Assembly: GCF_030272615.1 (NCBI RefSeq) | Contig: NC_081406.1 | Location: 110,827,783 to 110,891,782 of the forward strand | Length of the DNA stretch: 64,000 nucleotides | Reading direction: 5' to 3' | Origin: Cryptomeria japonica | Lineage: Eukaryota > Streptophyta > Pinopsida > Cupressales > Cupressaceae | In this document: positions 10,000 to 22,149 of the stretch, in pieces | Layout of the letters: every line of letters begins with the position of its first letter | How positions within the stretch are numbered: the first letter of the stretch is position 1 | The notes under the pieces: model-generated | What the model was told of the DNA's origin: nothing | The model's input: the letters and a program-made list of their open reading frames with translations, nothing else | Database searches by the model: none | Translations under genes and position numbers: made by a program

Positions 10000-11808
10000 A
10001 AATTCAAAAATTTAAATGATGGAGGCATATGAAGGATTTAATTCGCCCAAAGATCCCTTTTTGCCCAAAATACAAAGTATTATATATCAACGGAAAGCTC
10101 TTGGAATGAGGAATGCAGTTATGAAGTTAGTTTCAACAAATGTGGGATATTTAGAGATAAGTTTCCATGGAAAAGAGGAAGAAAGTGAATTTCAGTTGGA
10201 AGAGAAGACACTTGGCAATTTCAGTTGCAGACCTAATCTTTTTCCCTCTCCTTCTTATTCTCTTTTTCTTCTCATTAAAGGGTTCCAAAATTTTTGGAGG
10301 AATTGCTCTAGTTTTCATGGCTTCCATTTCTGAAATTCTTCAGCCAAGTTTGTAAAATTCTTTGGTTTGTTTCAGGGGACAGAGATTACATTGCAGTATT
10401 CGAGATGTGTTTTCTAGTTGCAAGTCTTACTTGTGCTAGGCATGAGTAAATTCCACACAGTATTGTCTCTAGGCATGTATTTCATTGTTATGAATTGAAT
10501 CCTCAAGGAGGCTATAATTTGTCATCTCAAGGAGATTGTATGGTTGTTTGTAGGCATTCTTCAGTGAAGAGTTTAAATTCTATAATCAGTCATAAATGAT
10601 GAAATATGTATCCAGATCTGATAATTTTGTGAACGAATCAAATAATACATTAGTATAAGGTATTGATGCATGAATATCTTGTTTAAGGAAAACAAACTTG
10701 CAGCTATGATTTACATTTGCAGTTCTGTGTGTGACTATGTTTCCCAATAAACAAGGCACTGGTCTTGTAGATTTGGGGATAGTTTCAGATTAATTCAAAT
10801 TAAAGAAATTCTCTTCCCTTTATGTTTAGGGGCTTGTGTTCTATTCTTTCCAAGCTCTATTTCATCCTATTGTTTGTACAAATCTAGACAATCTATAGTG
10901 TTTCCTAACTTGTTGGGCTTGTGAAATGATCTATCTGCCTATTATTTGATGCATTCATAAGTGCGTAATGAGTCAATTTCATGCATCAAAAGGGTGTCCC
11001 CCCCTAGGTCTAGCAGAACCTGAAGTGCAAGAGGATCAATTAGGGTCCTATGTTATGTTGTCCAAGCCCTGATGTGTTTCATAGACTGAAATTGGCCATT
11101 TCATAGAAGGATTGCAAGTGTATTTGGGTTAACCAAATTTGGTGAACAACAGGCACGTCTGTGGGAAATTTAATCGCATCTATAAGATCTAGTCATGTTT
11201 GTGATCATTTTAATCATGTCTGTGTCCTGAAGGATTTTTTGTTTTGCATTTTTTTGCAGAAACGCATCTGTGCAGTGTTTAAATGCATCTATGTTACAGA
11301 ATCATATTTGTCTATGGCAGAATCGTGTCTGTGTTTTCAAATTTATTTTTTTTCCCTCATTTGGGGTTTTCATTTTGTCTTGCATTTAATGTTTCAAATT
11401 TGGTTTATTTGAAATAATATCTCTTGATCTAGCTAACAAATTGGTGGAGCTTGTCCTTGAAGCAACACGTCTTGTTGAAGGCCCCCTTTTCACAAAGTCT
11501 TTCTGGATCAAAAATTTACCTAACTTGTGTGCTTGCAGGAGGAAGTTTTTTTTGCAAAACTACTAATAGATCTTTGTTGCAGAATTTTTGGCAAGGGTTT
11601 TTTATCTTCATTGTATGTCCTATTTTCATAGATTAGCAAACACTTAAATTGGTGCACTAAAATTTAACCAGAGTCTTTTGTGTCTGGAGAAATAGGCTCT
11701 TTTTGTTTAATCTCTAGAGGGCCTATCTCCCCGTGTGGTCATTAGGACTACTAGTGAGGAGAGAACGACCCAAGTGGTAGCAAGGAAAACCCACCTCTTC
11801 CAAACCAC

Positions 11809-11816
11809 TATAAATA
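11809..11816 (+). promoter_or_regulatory. TATA box in the G1 leader
   Basis: TATAAATA in the context CCACTATAAATAACTG, conserved on the opposite strand in G2 (near 31005-31020). Shared conservation between two copies suggests it is the promoter driving gag, and therefore that this segment is U3-like. Confidence 0.5.
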
Positions 11817-12529
11817 ACTGTATCCATGGTGAACGCCATTGGTAACGTGTGCTGATTAGTTCATACCGACACTATGTCTCCCCATAAACCCATTTGATCA
11901 AATTATTTTGATCAATAGTAGGGCGTAACCCCTACCGGCTGGGAGCCTTCTATATTTACAGAACTAAAAGTACCACATGTATGGCCACATGAGAGGATGC
12001 CCTTAATAGCACCTTTTTAAAAAAAAAAGACAAAATCCTTCTAGTTGTTGGGGCAGGAGGTCGGACCTCTAGAGCTGCCCACACACATGTACGGTTCTTA
12101 GTAGAGATACAAAGTTCACCACGGGGAGTTTTTCATGGGGACTGATGCTTGGCTACCCTAGAGAAGTGAGTGCCGAGGGTGGAGCCAGTGGGTTCAAGCA
12201 TCTAAGTATCCACTCTGAATAGCGTAGCCTTGGGGGAAACCCCATGTGGGATCAACAACTATTGTCCTGGCCAACCATAAGAATTGTGCTTTTCTTATTT
12301 TAAACATTCAAGAACAAACATCAAAACATTATGTCTTTTGTGTCTTCAAGTGTATGTAAAACAAGTTTTCATCAAACAACACACTTTCTTTGGAGTCATT
12401 TTGAGTCTAAACACTTGCAAACATTGAGTCCTTGTCAATATTGTGTCCTCTTAACACAAAAAAAAGGTCAAAAATTCAGATTTGGTCACAACAACAACTT
12501 TACAAAATTATAAAAATTGCACTCATTTT

Positions 12530-12715
12530 CCAGAAACATGTCTGTGCAGTGTTAAACAACGTCTATGTCATTTAGTCACGTTTGTGAAGGGCAGAAATGT
12601 GTCTGTGTTATTACAAGTAACATTACATTTACAAAATCTCAGAAACGCGTATGTGCACTTTTCAACAGCATCTGTGTCATTTAACCATGTCTGTGAAGTA
12701 TACTGGCATGCCTGC
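12530..12715 (+). repeat. Cluster of (C/A)(A/G)YGTCTGTG-like motifs
   Basis: Short degenerate motifs such as 'acatgtctgtgcag', 'acgtttgtgaag', 'tgtgtctgtg', 'acgcgtatgtgc', 'catgtctgtgaag' follow each other every 20-45 bp. Similar clusters lie at 11152-11340 (+), 21912-22100 (+), 30100-30300 (as the reverse complement) and 32580-32860 (as the reverse complement). Confidence 0.6.
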
Positions 12716-13210
12716 ATTTAGAATTGGAAAAACCTGCAGTCTAGCAAAAACAAGAGTAGTCAGTTTCAGACTTATTGAGCTTCCTAGGTTATCTCTTTAG
12801 GTTTTCATCTAGAATTCAACCTGTCTTTTGGTCTCAAAAAGTCCATCATTGCTTTACACCTTGCATTACATTCACATTTGTCTAAACTTGAGTCAAAAGG
12901 TCACTTGCCTACCCACATCTTGCTTTGTTAACACACTACATACAACAACATTTTTTCTAAGTGATCCCTCATCAAGGTATATTACCTTTGGGTCTCATTT
13001 AATTTTACTTAGGGTCAAGGTCAACTTACCTCATCAAGAGAAACTATCATCTCTTTGGAAGTCACACCTACTCTACTACATACATACTTGGTCTTACACT
13101 TTTGACATTGCAAGTACACCTTAGATTCATTTACATTCCATTCAACTCTTGGTCTTCCATAATCTTTCCATTTCTATCTAGTCTCACACATCTTGGTCAA
13201 GACCTAGTTC

Positions 13211-16200
13211 ATGGTTGAAACCCGTTCCCAAAAATCTAAGAGAGAAGCTAAAGAGGCTGAAGAGTCCACAAACACGAGTGCCTATGAGTATGAAAATGAT
13301 GTCTTTTTCAATTCTAATCATACCACATTACTTGACATAGATGCCTATAGAAACATTCCAAATGTTTAAAACATGGACACTCCAAACAACAATGATACGC
13401 ACAATGACAATATGGACAACTTTTCCATACATTCAGTAGAAGTAGAAGACTCCATTATGGATCCCCGTTTCAATCGATTGATTGAGGAAATAATGAGGAG
13501 AGATAGACAATATTTCTTACAAGTAATGGTGCAAAGTGGAGTCAAGATACCTCATTATTTTGATATATCTCAAATAATGGAACATCAACCTTTGTAACAA
13601 CCTCACCTAAACATGGATCAAAGGAGGCCTAATAGTGGAGGCAATTGAGGACCACATATGGTGCTTGAATCACCATCATCTTTGTTTCAAAAACCTGAGG
13701 TCCCACATACACATGGTCAAGCTTATGATAGTCACCTTTGTAGACCATTATCGAAGTCTTATGCAGAAAAATATACTCAATCACATACCAATGCTAAGGA
13801 ACAACCACCAAAGCAATTGGATATAGAAAGACATGATCAAAGTTTGGACACAAGGAAACCCTATGTCAAATTTGGGGGCAACACACTAGAACAAACTCAT
13901 GAGATGCCTATAGAGTATGGCATACATGGACAAAACAAATATTCCATTCCTCATCATGACTCTATGCCAAGTGGTCCATATATGAAGCATCATTATAGAC
14001 CTCCTCCATATGAACATGTGTATGATCAATATCATCCATATTTGTAGTATGCTCTGCCCCCACCCAATGGCTCAGGCATGGGATATGGTCTAAGAAGTCG
14101 ATCTCCACCTAAGAACAATTTGGAGCAGCAAATTAAGGACTTACAATAGAAAATGGAGGACATAAATACACTGAAGCCAGCTTACACAATGAGAGACATA
14201 TGTCCCTATCCATTTGACAAAAGCATTCCAATGCCTCCTTTTCCTACACATTTCATGACACCTAAGTTCGATAAGTACAGAGGCAAGGGAGACCCTAAGG
14301 AACATATAAGACAATTTTTCATAGCTTGCATTGAGGTAGCAGTAGAAGAGACATATTTGATGAGATTATTCCCACAAAGCTTAGGTGATCAAGATATGGA
14401 ATGGTTCTCCCAACTCCCACCTAGAATTAAGTCATGGGGTGATTTAGTAGAGGCTTTTATCCAACATTTCTCATACAACATAGAGACAGATATATCAGTC
14501 ACTACTTTATGCAACACCAAGCAAAAGGATGGAGAGTCTTTTTCATCATTTTTACAAAGATGGAGGAATCTAGCCAACAGATGCTATTGTGAAATTCCAC
14601 AAAAACAAAGGGTAGAAATGTTCACCCAACATGTTAACAAAGACATTGGTTATGACCTAAGAAAAGCTTGTTTTTCCACATTTAAGGACATCATTGAAAA
14701 AGGCTTAGCAACAAAGAAGGTCCTAATTGAGCAAGGCATCATCAAAATATTCAAAGAAAATAAAGAGTAATTTAAAGGAAAAGACAATCCAATATTTTCC
14801 AATAAAAACAAGAACACAATCAATTATGGTGTTGTTGATGCCAATACAGTACAACCCAAAATATTTTTTTCTGGATCAAGCTCTACAAACAATCAAGTGA
14901 ATACTCAAACACCTTCAAAACCATGAAGGAAATACACCCCATTAGGAGAACCACTTGAGTCAGCTTTCAAGAAGCTAGTAGCAAACAAAATAATAAAAAA
15001 TTCCAGATATGCCTCCATATGAGCCAAGGTCAAACCAAATTGGTGGAATGACGATGAATACTATGAATATCACAAGAGCAAGGGCCATAAAATAGGAAAT
15101 TATCATCAACTAAAGAACATCATACAAGATCTTATTGATATAGGCGACATTGAGATTGATGGACACTCATCTAACCAATAACATGAAATGTTTAAGGAAC
15201 CATTCCCTAAACATAACAAAGGAAAATCCAAAGCCACAGATGAGTAGGCCAACTATACCAGAGCATCCTATAACTATGATTCAACTGTTAATCACATTTT
15301 GATGGATAATTATGTCTCTGCCATTATCATACAGGACAAAATGCCTAAAAATTCTACCCAAAGACCTAGAGTTGTCCTAAGAGGAATTGGATCTTCTTCT
15401 GAACCTACCTCTGAATGTCATGTTACAACTCATTGAGGTAAATTCACTTTACAAGGTGCTCCAGCTAGAAACACCACAACCAAACCTGAGTATGACCTTG
15501 TAGAACAGTTAGCGAACACACCTGTGCTTATCTCCATCCTTGAAATTTTACGCATATCCCCTACATGTAAAGCCATTCTTGACAAAACTTTTAGAGACAC
15601 TTTCATCCCCACTGATCTGAACGTGGACCATTTTCAAGTAATGGTGGGATACCTTTCCATTCCACACCATCTTACATTCATAGAAGCTGATGATGCCTCT
15701 GTGAGCCAACCAGATAATGCACCTTTACACATTGAAGCCTTCCTACACAAACACCAAATAAAACGAGTCCTGATAGATGGAGGAGTAGGTCTGAACATTT
15801 GTACATTGAGCATTATTAAACAATTGGGATATTTTGAAAAAGTTGTGAATACTACAAACAAAATTACCATCAAAGCATATGATAACGAAGAGCGCTCATC
15901 CAAAGGCACAGTCACTTTACCTCTCAGAGCTAGGCTAGTTACGAAGGATGTGGTTTGTCAAGTCCTTGATTTAGATCTCACATACAATATACTCTTGGGA
16001 CGTCCATGGAAAATGAGAGTTGTTCCTTCAACATATCATCGATGTATCATTTTTCCGCACAATGGAGTTGAAGTGACCATCAAAGCAGATCTAAACCCAT
16101 TCATATATTGCAACAATCTACATCCTAGATCAGAAATAACAATCCTAGTCAATTGAAAAGTTGTTCCATCATCAACATATGTTGATCCAGGATCCTTGAA

Positions 16201-17320
16201 AGCTTCTACATCAAAATAAGTAGAGATCAAAGAAAAGTTCAAGTTTAAAGACACGGGATGTGGTGAGTATATCTTTCATGTTGATCAACTCCCACTATCT
16301 CCTAACACATTTTGTTGATAGGAACAACCTACAAACAATTTGCAATGCCAAGGAATCGGGTATGAACCACCTAGTGTTGTGGCTACTAAGTTTGAATGCA
16401 AATCTCCTCTAGTGGTGCAAGTAGCTCTTGATATAAATAGTCCTAAGAGTGGTTCCAACGAAGAGTCTATTGAGCATATCACTAGTCCTCTTGAGAACTC
16501 ATATAGCCTTACCATTTCATCCACTCATTCCATTTCCAATCCTCTCCCAGACTTGGATCAACAAGAATTACAAAAGCCCTTACTAATTGGGGATCAAAAA
16601 TCAAGCTTTGAAAAGAAAAATCTAAAAGTCAATAATAAAGAAAAGCCCTTCAGTCCAAATAAAAATCAAAAGTTATTGGACTCTACAAAAATCAAAGTCA
16701 AGGATAAAACTCCTATGGAGAAAAAAGAACAAGAGTTGATCTCCCCTAATACCAAAATAACTAGGGGCAAAAGTTCTATAATTTTAAGTCAAAAAGCATA
16801 TTTGTTGATCCTAAGTCTCCATCATGCTATCCTACTTTCACTTCTTATCACAATTATAAGCCTTCATCACTCAACCACTTGTTCCATACATCCTTTCACT
16901 TTTGGTGATACATCATGGACCTTTAATGGAGCTTACTCAAGGGACTTTTTAATAAGGGATACCCAAACTTCTTTAGGTGATACACATATGGGCCTACGTA
17001 GTTCACACACTAGTAATTCTATCTCAGTTCCTTTATCAAGAAAGACAATCACTCAAGCTACACATCATTCAGTCAAGGAAAAACACAGTTACAATCATAA
17101 GGTTAAGCCTCGCATATTTGAGGTGGGTGACTTAGTTCTCAGAGAAAATTAAAAAAATCAGCAAGACAAAGAGAAGAACGACAAGTTTGAACCGAATTGG
17201 CTTGGTCCTTACATCATCACAACAACCTATGGATCCAGTGCATATCAGCTCTCAACCCCAGAGGGTGAACCTTTGGAGAATCCTATCAACAACATGCACC
17301 TTTGTAGGTCTTACACATAG
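13211..17320 (+). pseudogene. G1 gag-protease polyprotein with integrase tail, RT deleted
   Basis: The ATG at 13211 starts MVETRSQKSKR, identical in the G2 copy. The frame continues through stops to a retrotransposon gag domain (14153-14770; PKFDKYRGKGDP, then WFSQLPP and SFSSFLQRWRNLA). Next come a degenerate zinc-knuckle-like region (about 15030-15110, KGHKIGNYHQLK with its Cys positions partly lost) and an aspartic protease segment (15524-16156) with LIDGGVGLNI at the active site, and LLGRPW. Protease is followed after a linker directly by the very end of a gypsy polyprotein (FEVGDLVLREN ... NWLGPYIITT ... 17320 TAG), the C-terminal tail of integrase. The RT, RNase H and integrase catalytic core are absent, about 2.5-3 kb less than a full element. 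At least ten in-frame stops are present. Confidence 0.8.
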
Positions 17321-19006
17321 CTCTTCAGAGTATCCTAATTCAAAACCATAAAAAAATCATAAACATAAAAAATCATTACTTGGTGAAAACCTGGCAAACA
17401 GGCACCTTGTGACACAAAAAAATTGAAAAATCAAAAAAGTAAAAAGAAATAAATTCGTCTAAATGGTGAAAACCACTTCAATGGCGCCTTGGGCAAGTAC
17501 CATGGTGAAAATTGGGTTATCAGTGCCATGTGTAGAGACATTGCTCCTCCTTCCTTCAGGATTCAACCTCATCCTTTCACTTTGTACACACTCACAACCT
17601 GTCTGTTCATAATAAACTTACCCATTCCCATCATGGCTTGTTATTGATCTACCCAAGATTGGTTAGCCATTCATACTAATCCCTCCTTTTCAGACCTTTT
17701 CATCCATAATAAATCAGCTCCTATCTTTGGCTAAGGCAAATCCTAAGTTTAGTGATGGGTGTGGAACTGAGCACATCACATATTTCGAGGAGTACAATTT
17801 CTTCCAATTTTCTTCAGTCTATCTGCGCACAATCCACAATAAAGCAACATTTGCATCGCCAATCAGCAATAAAGTTCCATCTTTTCCGCAATAAAGTATC
17901 AATTTCATGGATTCAGTCAATTTCAGATGAGACAAAACAGCAATGGGCTTCAACAAATCAAATCTTTCAACAGACTCAGACAACATTATGGTTCAGTGAT
18001 GTTTATCTTTTTGTGAAAGTAAACATTGTGACCACATTCAAATAGACTTATACAAGTGACAAGAGACACTGAACTTGAGGACTACAGTAGATTTTGGTGT
18101 GGATTCTTGGTTTTCTTTTTGATTTTATCCTTTGGTCACATGTCTTTTAGCTTTTCCAGGATGTCTTTGACTGGAGATTCTATCTCTAGGATGTCTTTGA
18201 CTAGAAAGGCGAGGATGAGGTATCGTCACCTATTTTTCTTTTTCTATTTGTGGATTGTCTCTTAGTAATTCTATGACTTGTCCAAGGATATAAGGACATT
18301 GAGAGTCTAGTATGAACTAGGTCATTCTTTGTTTGCAACTGTCTTATCCCCATGCAAATGGGTACAATGACTTTCTGGGTCGAACACATATCTAGATTGT
18401 CATAACCTATTTGCCATAATAAAGCTCAATGATGATAATGCACAAGAAGCTCTTTCACTTTCATATCGTCTATCTTTCATCTCCCTTTCTTGATTGACCT
18501 CCATCATCCTTGAGTCTATGTAGCTTTCTATCATATGACTGAGTATAATGACATGCCAAAAACATTTGCATCTCATGTAGTTTGCACCTGCACTACCACA
18601 TGTTAGCATTTCATATATACATATAGATATCACAATTGCATCACATCCTGTACACAACACATATTAGCACATTTTACATTTTCATCATGTAAATAGTTAT
18701 TTGCACTATCATATTCATCTGTATTTCATACATTCACATTTGTATTTGTATAAACATATAAAACATAAAAGAACAAAAATATTGCATTGCATCATGTACA
18801 TATTTGCATCCATATCATAAGCATCATATAGAAACAAGCATCACATAGGTACATATGCATATAGTTGCCACAAGGATGAATCATCTCATATATATATATC
18901 AAAATCATAAGTGTCATGATACAATGATGTCAAAATGCATATGGCTACAAAATCACCTGAAGGTGTCATCATACAAAATGGTACAAAACTGATACATAGG
19001 GAGCCC
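17321..19006 (+). other. G1 spacer between integrase tail and antisense PMD gene
   Basis: There is no gene here. It begins with the A-rich 'aaaaaatcataaacat' stretch typical of the sequence after a gypsy polyprotein. From about 17690 it is shared with 25950-24621 (reverse) and with 32895-34004 plus 53550-53770, defining the E repeat. It contains two copies of 'aggatgtctttgact' (18155-18205) and many AT-rich CATATATG-type stretches at 18600-18900. Confidence 0.7.
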
Positions 19007-20899
19007 TCTAAGGCTATGATGAACTCCCTCCCTCAGAACTAGCTGGCCTCAATGGAGTCTGAGCCTTGGAAGAACCTTCCCCAAGATCATCTCTCCTTCT
19101 CCCTCTATCTAGTGGTGGTGGAGGACCCATGACCCCACCACTAGATGCATGTCTCCTGTCTCTCCCTCCAGAGGTCGTCTTAGTACGCGATGGTCTCAGA
19201 AAGCTCCTAGCCCACTACTCTAGTGGGACCACTCCATAGTATAGGTCTCACCAGTAGGCTATCTCCTCCCCTGCCTATAGAACATAGGCATATATGGCCC
19301 CTGTGTCCTCTGTTGCCTGCCTCCCTACCCTTAGTGCTATTTTAGCCTCTGTATAGCACTAAATAGCCTGATCTCTCTCCCGCTCAGTGTCCCTCAGCTG
19401 TCTCCTAAGTCTAGCTGTCTTCCTCTCCAGATCTTGTATCTCATCTACTTATCCCTAGCAGATCTCCCTCAAGGATAGTAGCTCATCCTCCTCCTCTCCC
19501 CCCTCACCCTGTCCCTGTGGCTGCTCTTGTCCCTGTCCTTGTCCCTGTCCCTGTCCCTGTCCCCATCCCTATACCTATCTAGGAGCCTATACCTATCTGG
19601 GAACCTGTGCTATTGGCACCTATAATGGAAATCCACCTCTACCCCTCACTACATGCATCTATCTCTCCTCTTTTCCCTCTCTCCTCTGATCCACTCTCCT
19701 CTCTGCCATTATGCCCCGTCTCCGCCATCAGCCCCTACCTCTGCCATCTCCACTATCATCTCCATCACATCCACTATCTCCCCCTATCGGCTCCCCTGGA
19801 TCCATCTGCCATGGAAAGGGATGATCTCCCCAATATACATTGTACTCTGCATCCATGCCTACATTATTTACATCTGCCCATATATCCCAAGGCATGGAAC
19901 CATCTCTACCATCTGTGTCACAACCTGATCATAAGAAAGCAATGGCCCCAAATGCACTTGATCTCTCATTGTCCATTCATACATCCCTAACCCTCGTGGC
20001 ATCCATTGTATCCTACCAAACTGCCTGCACACCCTATCAATCAACTACCTCTCAATCATATATGGTCTCCTCCCTATCAAATACCTTCTCCTAAATACAT
20101 ACAGCAGCTCCACTGCATCATCCTCCCACTCCTTATAGTCTAAGTACGGCCTCCATACCACACTATCTACCTCATCAATCACTCAGAATCAATATTCTAT
20201 CCTCCCAATCCATGGTTGGGATGTAATGATATCATACAGGTGTACATAACTATGCCCACATCCTTTGCCTCTAAAATGTATCGGTCATGTCACCGAAAGA
20301 TGCTCATATGCCCATACCTGCAACAAGGTCACTCTGCATCCTAATCTTGCTAATCCATGATATACAAACTGATGCAGCTCATAATACAAGTGTGCCAGTA
20401 GACATGGCCCCCTTACAAACCTCGTGTGCTCTATCACCAATGTCTCTAATGTCCTCCCCCATCCCACAGCCAACCCTCATGTCCCCCTATGCAGACAGAG
20501 GAATCCACTAATCGCTCGTACTAGCACCACCGATAGCGCCAATCCTGTCACTGTCATGGTGTCCCAAGTCACATGTTCTTCTATCATCTCCAGTCCTCGA
20601 TCTTGAAACACTCATCTTAGCACATTCCTGCCTCCATCTCGATCGCAAGGAACTAACTCCCCATCAATCAGTATCTACAGTATCCTATACACATCCTCTA
20701 AGGTGACTGTAATCTCACCCATCAGCAAATGAAATGTGCATGTCTCTGAGTACCATCTCTCAGCTGATGCAATCAGCAATCCCATGTTCACCCAAAACTC
20801 AGCCATATACAGAATACTCCATTGATCTTGCTTGATATATTTGCTCTCAGATTTTATGTGTGCATAAGAGCTCAACAAAGAATAGAAATATGGTTGCAA
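19007..20899 (-). pseudogene. Antisense plant mobile domain (PMD) gene of G1
   Basis: Read on the - strand from 20899: MAEFWVNMG, then RWYSETCTFHLLMGEITVTL and EDVYRIL, then after a stop LIDGELV, GLAVGWGRTLETL and HLYYELHQFVYHG. The block R-W-x-x-E-T-x-x-F-H-L-x-x-G-E-x-T-x-T-L-x-D-V is the signature of the plant mobile domain (aminotransferase-like PMD), found in MAIN/MAIL proteins and in several plant transposons. Downstream parts deduced from the G2 copy are an acidic/basic linker, a short coiled coil and a Pro/Gly/Ser-rich tail ending GGSSS-P. The ancestral stop is probably TAG at 19007-19009, with an earlier TAG at 19013. Several stops and frameshifts are present. The linker has a Gly-Gln repeat (see 19506-19575). 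The element-borne PMD may act in the nucleus, but its role is unknown. Confidence 0.75.
19506..19575. repeat. (CCTGTC)n hexamer repeat in the PMD linker
   Basis: A run of CCCTGT / CCTTGT hexamers, coding on the - strand for alternating Gly-Gln. The G2 copy at 24075-24125 has a shorter, mutated version, so the run expanded in G1 or decayed in G2. Confidence 0.8.
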
Positions 20900-20992
20900 G
20901 TAGGCTTGATCGCATATGAAAGTTTGAAAGCCTAGTTGGGGGGAATTAGAATGATTTGGGTTGATAATGAAGGAAGCATCTCCTTATATAGA

Positions 20993-21000
20993 AGACACTA
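20993..21000 (-). promoter_or_regulatory. TATA box directed at the antisense PMD gene
   Basis: TATATAAGGAG on the - strand, 95 bp upstream of the PMD-coding frame. It is the only good TATA box near either PMD gene start. By position it could give a PMD transcript from an LTR promoter. Confidence 0.4.
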
Positions 21001-21121
21001 TAAGAAATGGAGGGATAATATTGAGAGGTGTAAAAGATAAATGGTCGGCTAGGATTAGAGGGTAGGTAGTGTAGGAATTAAGAGATGAATGACATGTGTC
21101 ATGGGTAGAAAAGGCTAATGA

Positions 21122-21352
21122 ATTAATTAAATAAATAAAGATTTATTTTATTAATAGAGGAAGTGGGATCAATTAAATAAATAAGATATTTATTTAATTT
21201 AGGAAAAGGAGAATTTAAATAAATAGGTGTATTTATTTAAATGAGAAATAAGGCTAGAAGAGGATAAATGAACTAATTAAATAAATAAATATTTATTTAA
21301 TTAATAGAAGAATTAGGATAAAATAATTATATAAATAAAGATATTTATTTAA
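21122..21352. repeat. AT-rich palindromic repeats
   Basis: Several copies of TTAAATAAATAAAT...ATTTATTTAATTAA-type palindromes, spaced about 50-60 bp apart. Similar sequence occurs in solo LTR T (36590-36800), supporting a link between the two LTR types. Confidence 0.7.
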
Positions 21353-21380
21353 TTAGACAAGACAATTTTAGGTGTCTACA

Positions 21381-21880
21381 TTTTACCCCTCTTTGTGACA
21401 ATGCAACTTGTCGCGTTGTTTCAAAGAAGATAAGATGAACTGGTACAGAGTTACCCCAAGATGGGAATGATATGCCCCCTCGAGAGATTGGATGAAAATG
21501 TCTAAAAATATCAGAGACAATCTCTCGATAAGAAAGAAAGGGTAGAATGAATTGACCAGATAGGATAGAGTGACATAGTCATGGGATAAAGAAGACTGAC
21601 TTGGGAGACTAGGGCTGGGGTAGTCTAGAAGATAGACTATGAGGGAAATACATACTCATTGTCATCCGCATACCTAAAAGATCAAAGTGTAGAGAGATTA
21701 GAGAGTAGTCAACAGTTAGCAGCGATGGCATTGGTACATAGATTCGATCACGTTCACCAATATCAAAGGCTAGCAGATGCAGGAGAGACGATGAGTACCA
21801 CAAAACCTCCTTGTACTTTGTTGCATTAATTGTTGTCATAAATGCATGTCAAGTAGAGTAATAAATGCACTTTAGGAATG
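21381..21880. other. Region between the PPT-like tract and the motif cluster, nothing recognised
   Basis: About 500 bp containing short purine-rich stretches and no gene. An open frame of 76 codons (- strand, 21839-21609) has no recognisable feature. A second purine-rich tract on the + strand (GTGGGGGAAAAAATG, 21898-21912) could be a PPT for G1. Confidence 0.4.
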
Positions 21881-21911
21881 CTGAAAAAAAAGTCAAGTGG
21901 GGGAAAAAATG

Positions 21912-22110
21912 CTAAGGCGCGTCTGCGTTGGTGCCAGGCACGTCTGGGTAGGCTAGGTGTGTCTATGTTTGTGCCAGGCATGTCTACAATTGTAATAAGG
22001 TCTATGTTCAATGCGAGCACATCTGTGTTGTGCATGCATGTCTATGTGTGTCAGGCATGTCTGTATAGAGCAAGCATGTTTAGGAAGGATGCAAGTGCAT
22101 TTGCATCTTC
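21912..22110 (+). repeat. Cluster of GCRTCTGYG-like motifs near the G1/G2 junction
   Basis: At least nine degenerate motifs, for example 'gcgcgtctgcgttgg', 'gcacgtctggg', 'tgtgtctatg', 'gcatgtctac', 'gcacatctgtg', 'gcatgtctatg', 'gcatgtctgta', spaced 15-30 bp apart. The orientation matches the G1 leader clusters, so this may be G1 3' sequence. Confidence 0.6.
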
Positions 22111-22149
22111 AAGGACAAATCGACAGTTCTGTGAGAAACATATGTTGTT

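Larger units (their letters stand above)
6958..11151 (+). mobile_element. Family-B giant LTR, 3' portion (interrupted by M-1)
   Basis: From 6958 the sequence aligns by eye with the B LTR at 53849-57925: the 'ggtcatttttgaccattaatatctc' region, the 'gcccgacctggct' region, the GATCCAACGG motifs and the U5 end GGTGAACAACA at 11151. Its first part should lie left of the window, beyond M-1. It has a TATA box at 9992-9999 and about 1.15 kb of R-U5. It differs from the other B LTRs by carrying an APC4-derived insert at 7597-8080. No B-type internal region follows, so it is a solo LTR or a truncated copy. Whether it could be the 5' LTR of G1 is discussed in the findings. Confidence 0.75.
11152..13210 (+). 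other. G1 leader region before gag
   Basis: About 2 kb with no convincing gene. It matches, on the opposite strand, the region 29653-32750 before the G2 gag (minus solo LTR S2). It holds a TATA box (11809-11816), A- and T-runs (12018-12028) and two clusters of the motif YRYGTCTGTG-like (11152-11340 and 12530-12715). Parts of it may be an LTR, but without a second copy I cannot place LTR boundaries. Confidence 0.6.
20900..21380 (-). mobile_element. LTR-like U3 segment facing the G1 PMD gene
   Basis: Read on the - strand, the segment starts TGTAGACACC at 21380 directly after a purine-rich AAAGAGGGGTAAAA tract (21394-21381). That is the arrangement of a polypurine tract followed by a 3' LTR. 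It runs through AT-rich palindromes to TATATAAG (21000-20993) about 95 bp before the PMD-coding stretch. The start recalls solo LTR T (TGTAGACG). It may be the 3' LTR of G2 (which lies to the right on the - strand) or a foreign LTR fragment. The end and a partner LTR were not found. Confidence 0.45.
11152..21900 (+). mobile_element. G1: non-autonomous Ty3/gypsy-like element with antisense PMD gene
   Basis: Order on the + strand: leader (11152-13210), gag-protease-integrase tail (13211-17320), spacer shared with G2 and E3 (17321-19006), then an antisense plant-mobile-domain gene (20899-19007). Extra antisense genes between integrase and the 3' LTR are known in the Tat lineage of plant Ty3/gypsy elements, so this matches a described layout. 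The reverse transcriptase, RNase H and integrase core are missing. I could not find a matched pair of LTRs, and the right boundary (21.4-21.9 kb) is uncertain. Confidence 0.6.

Noticed and set aside
19607-20094. Three overlapping + strand frames of 84-127 codons (Leu/Pro/His-rich)
   Set aside because: Antisense shadows of the PMD gene on the - strand.
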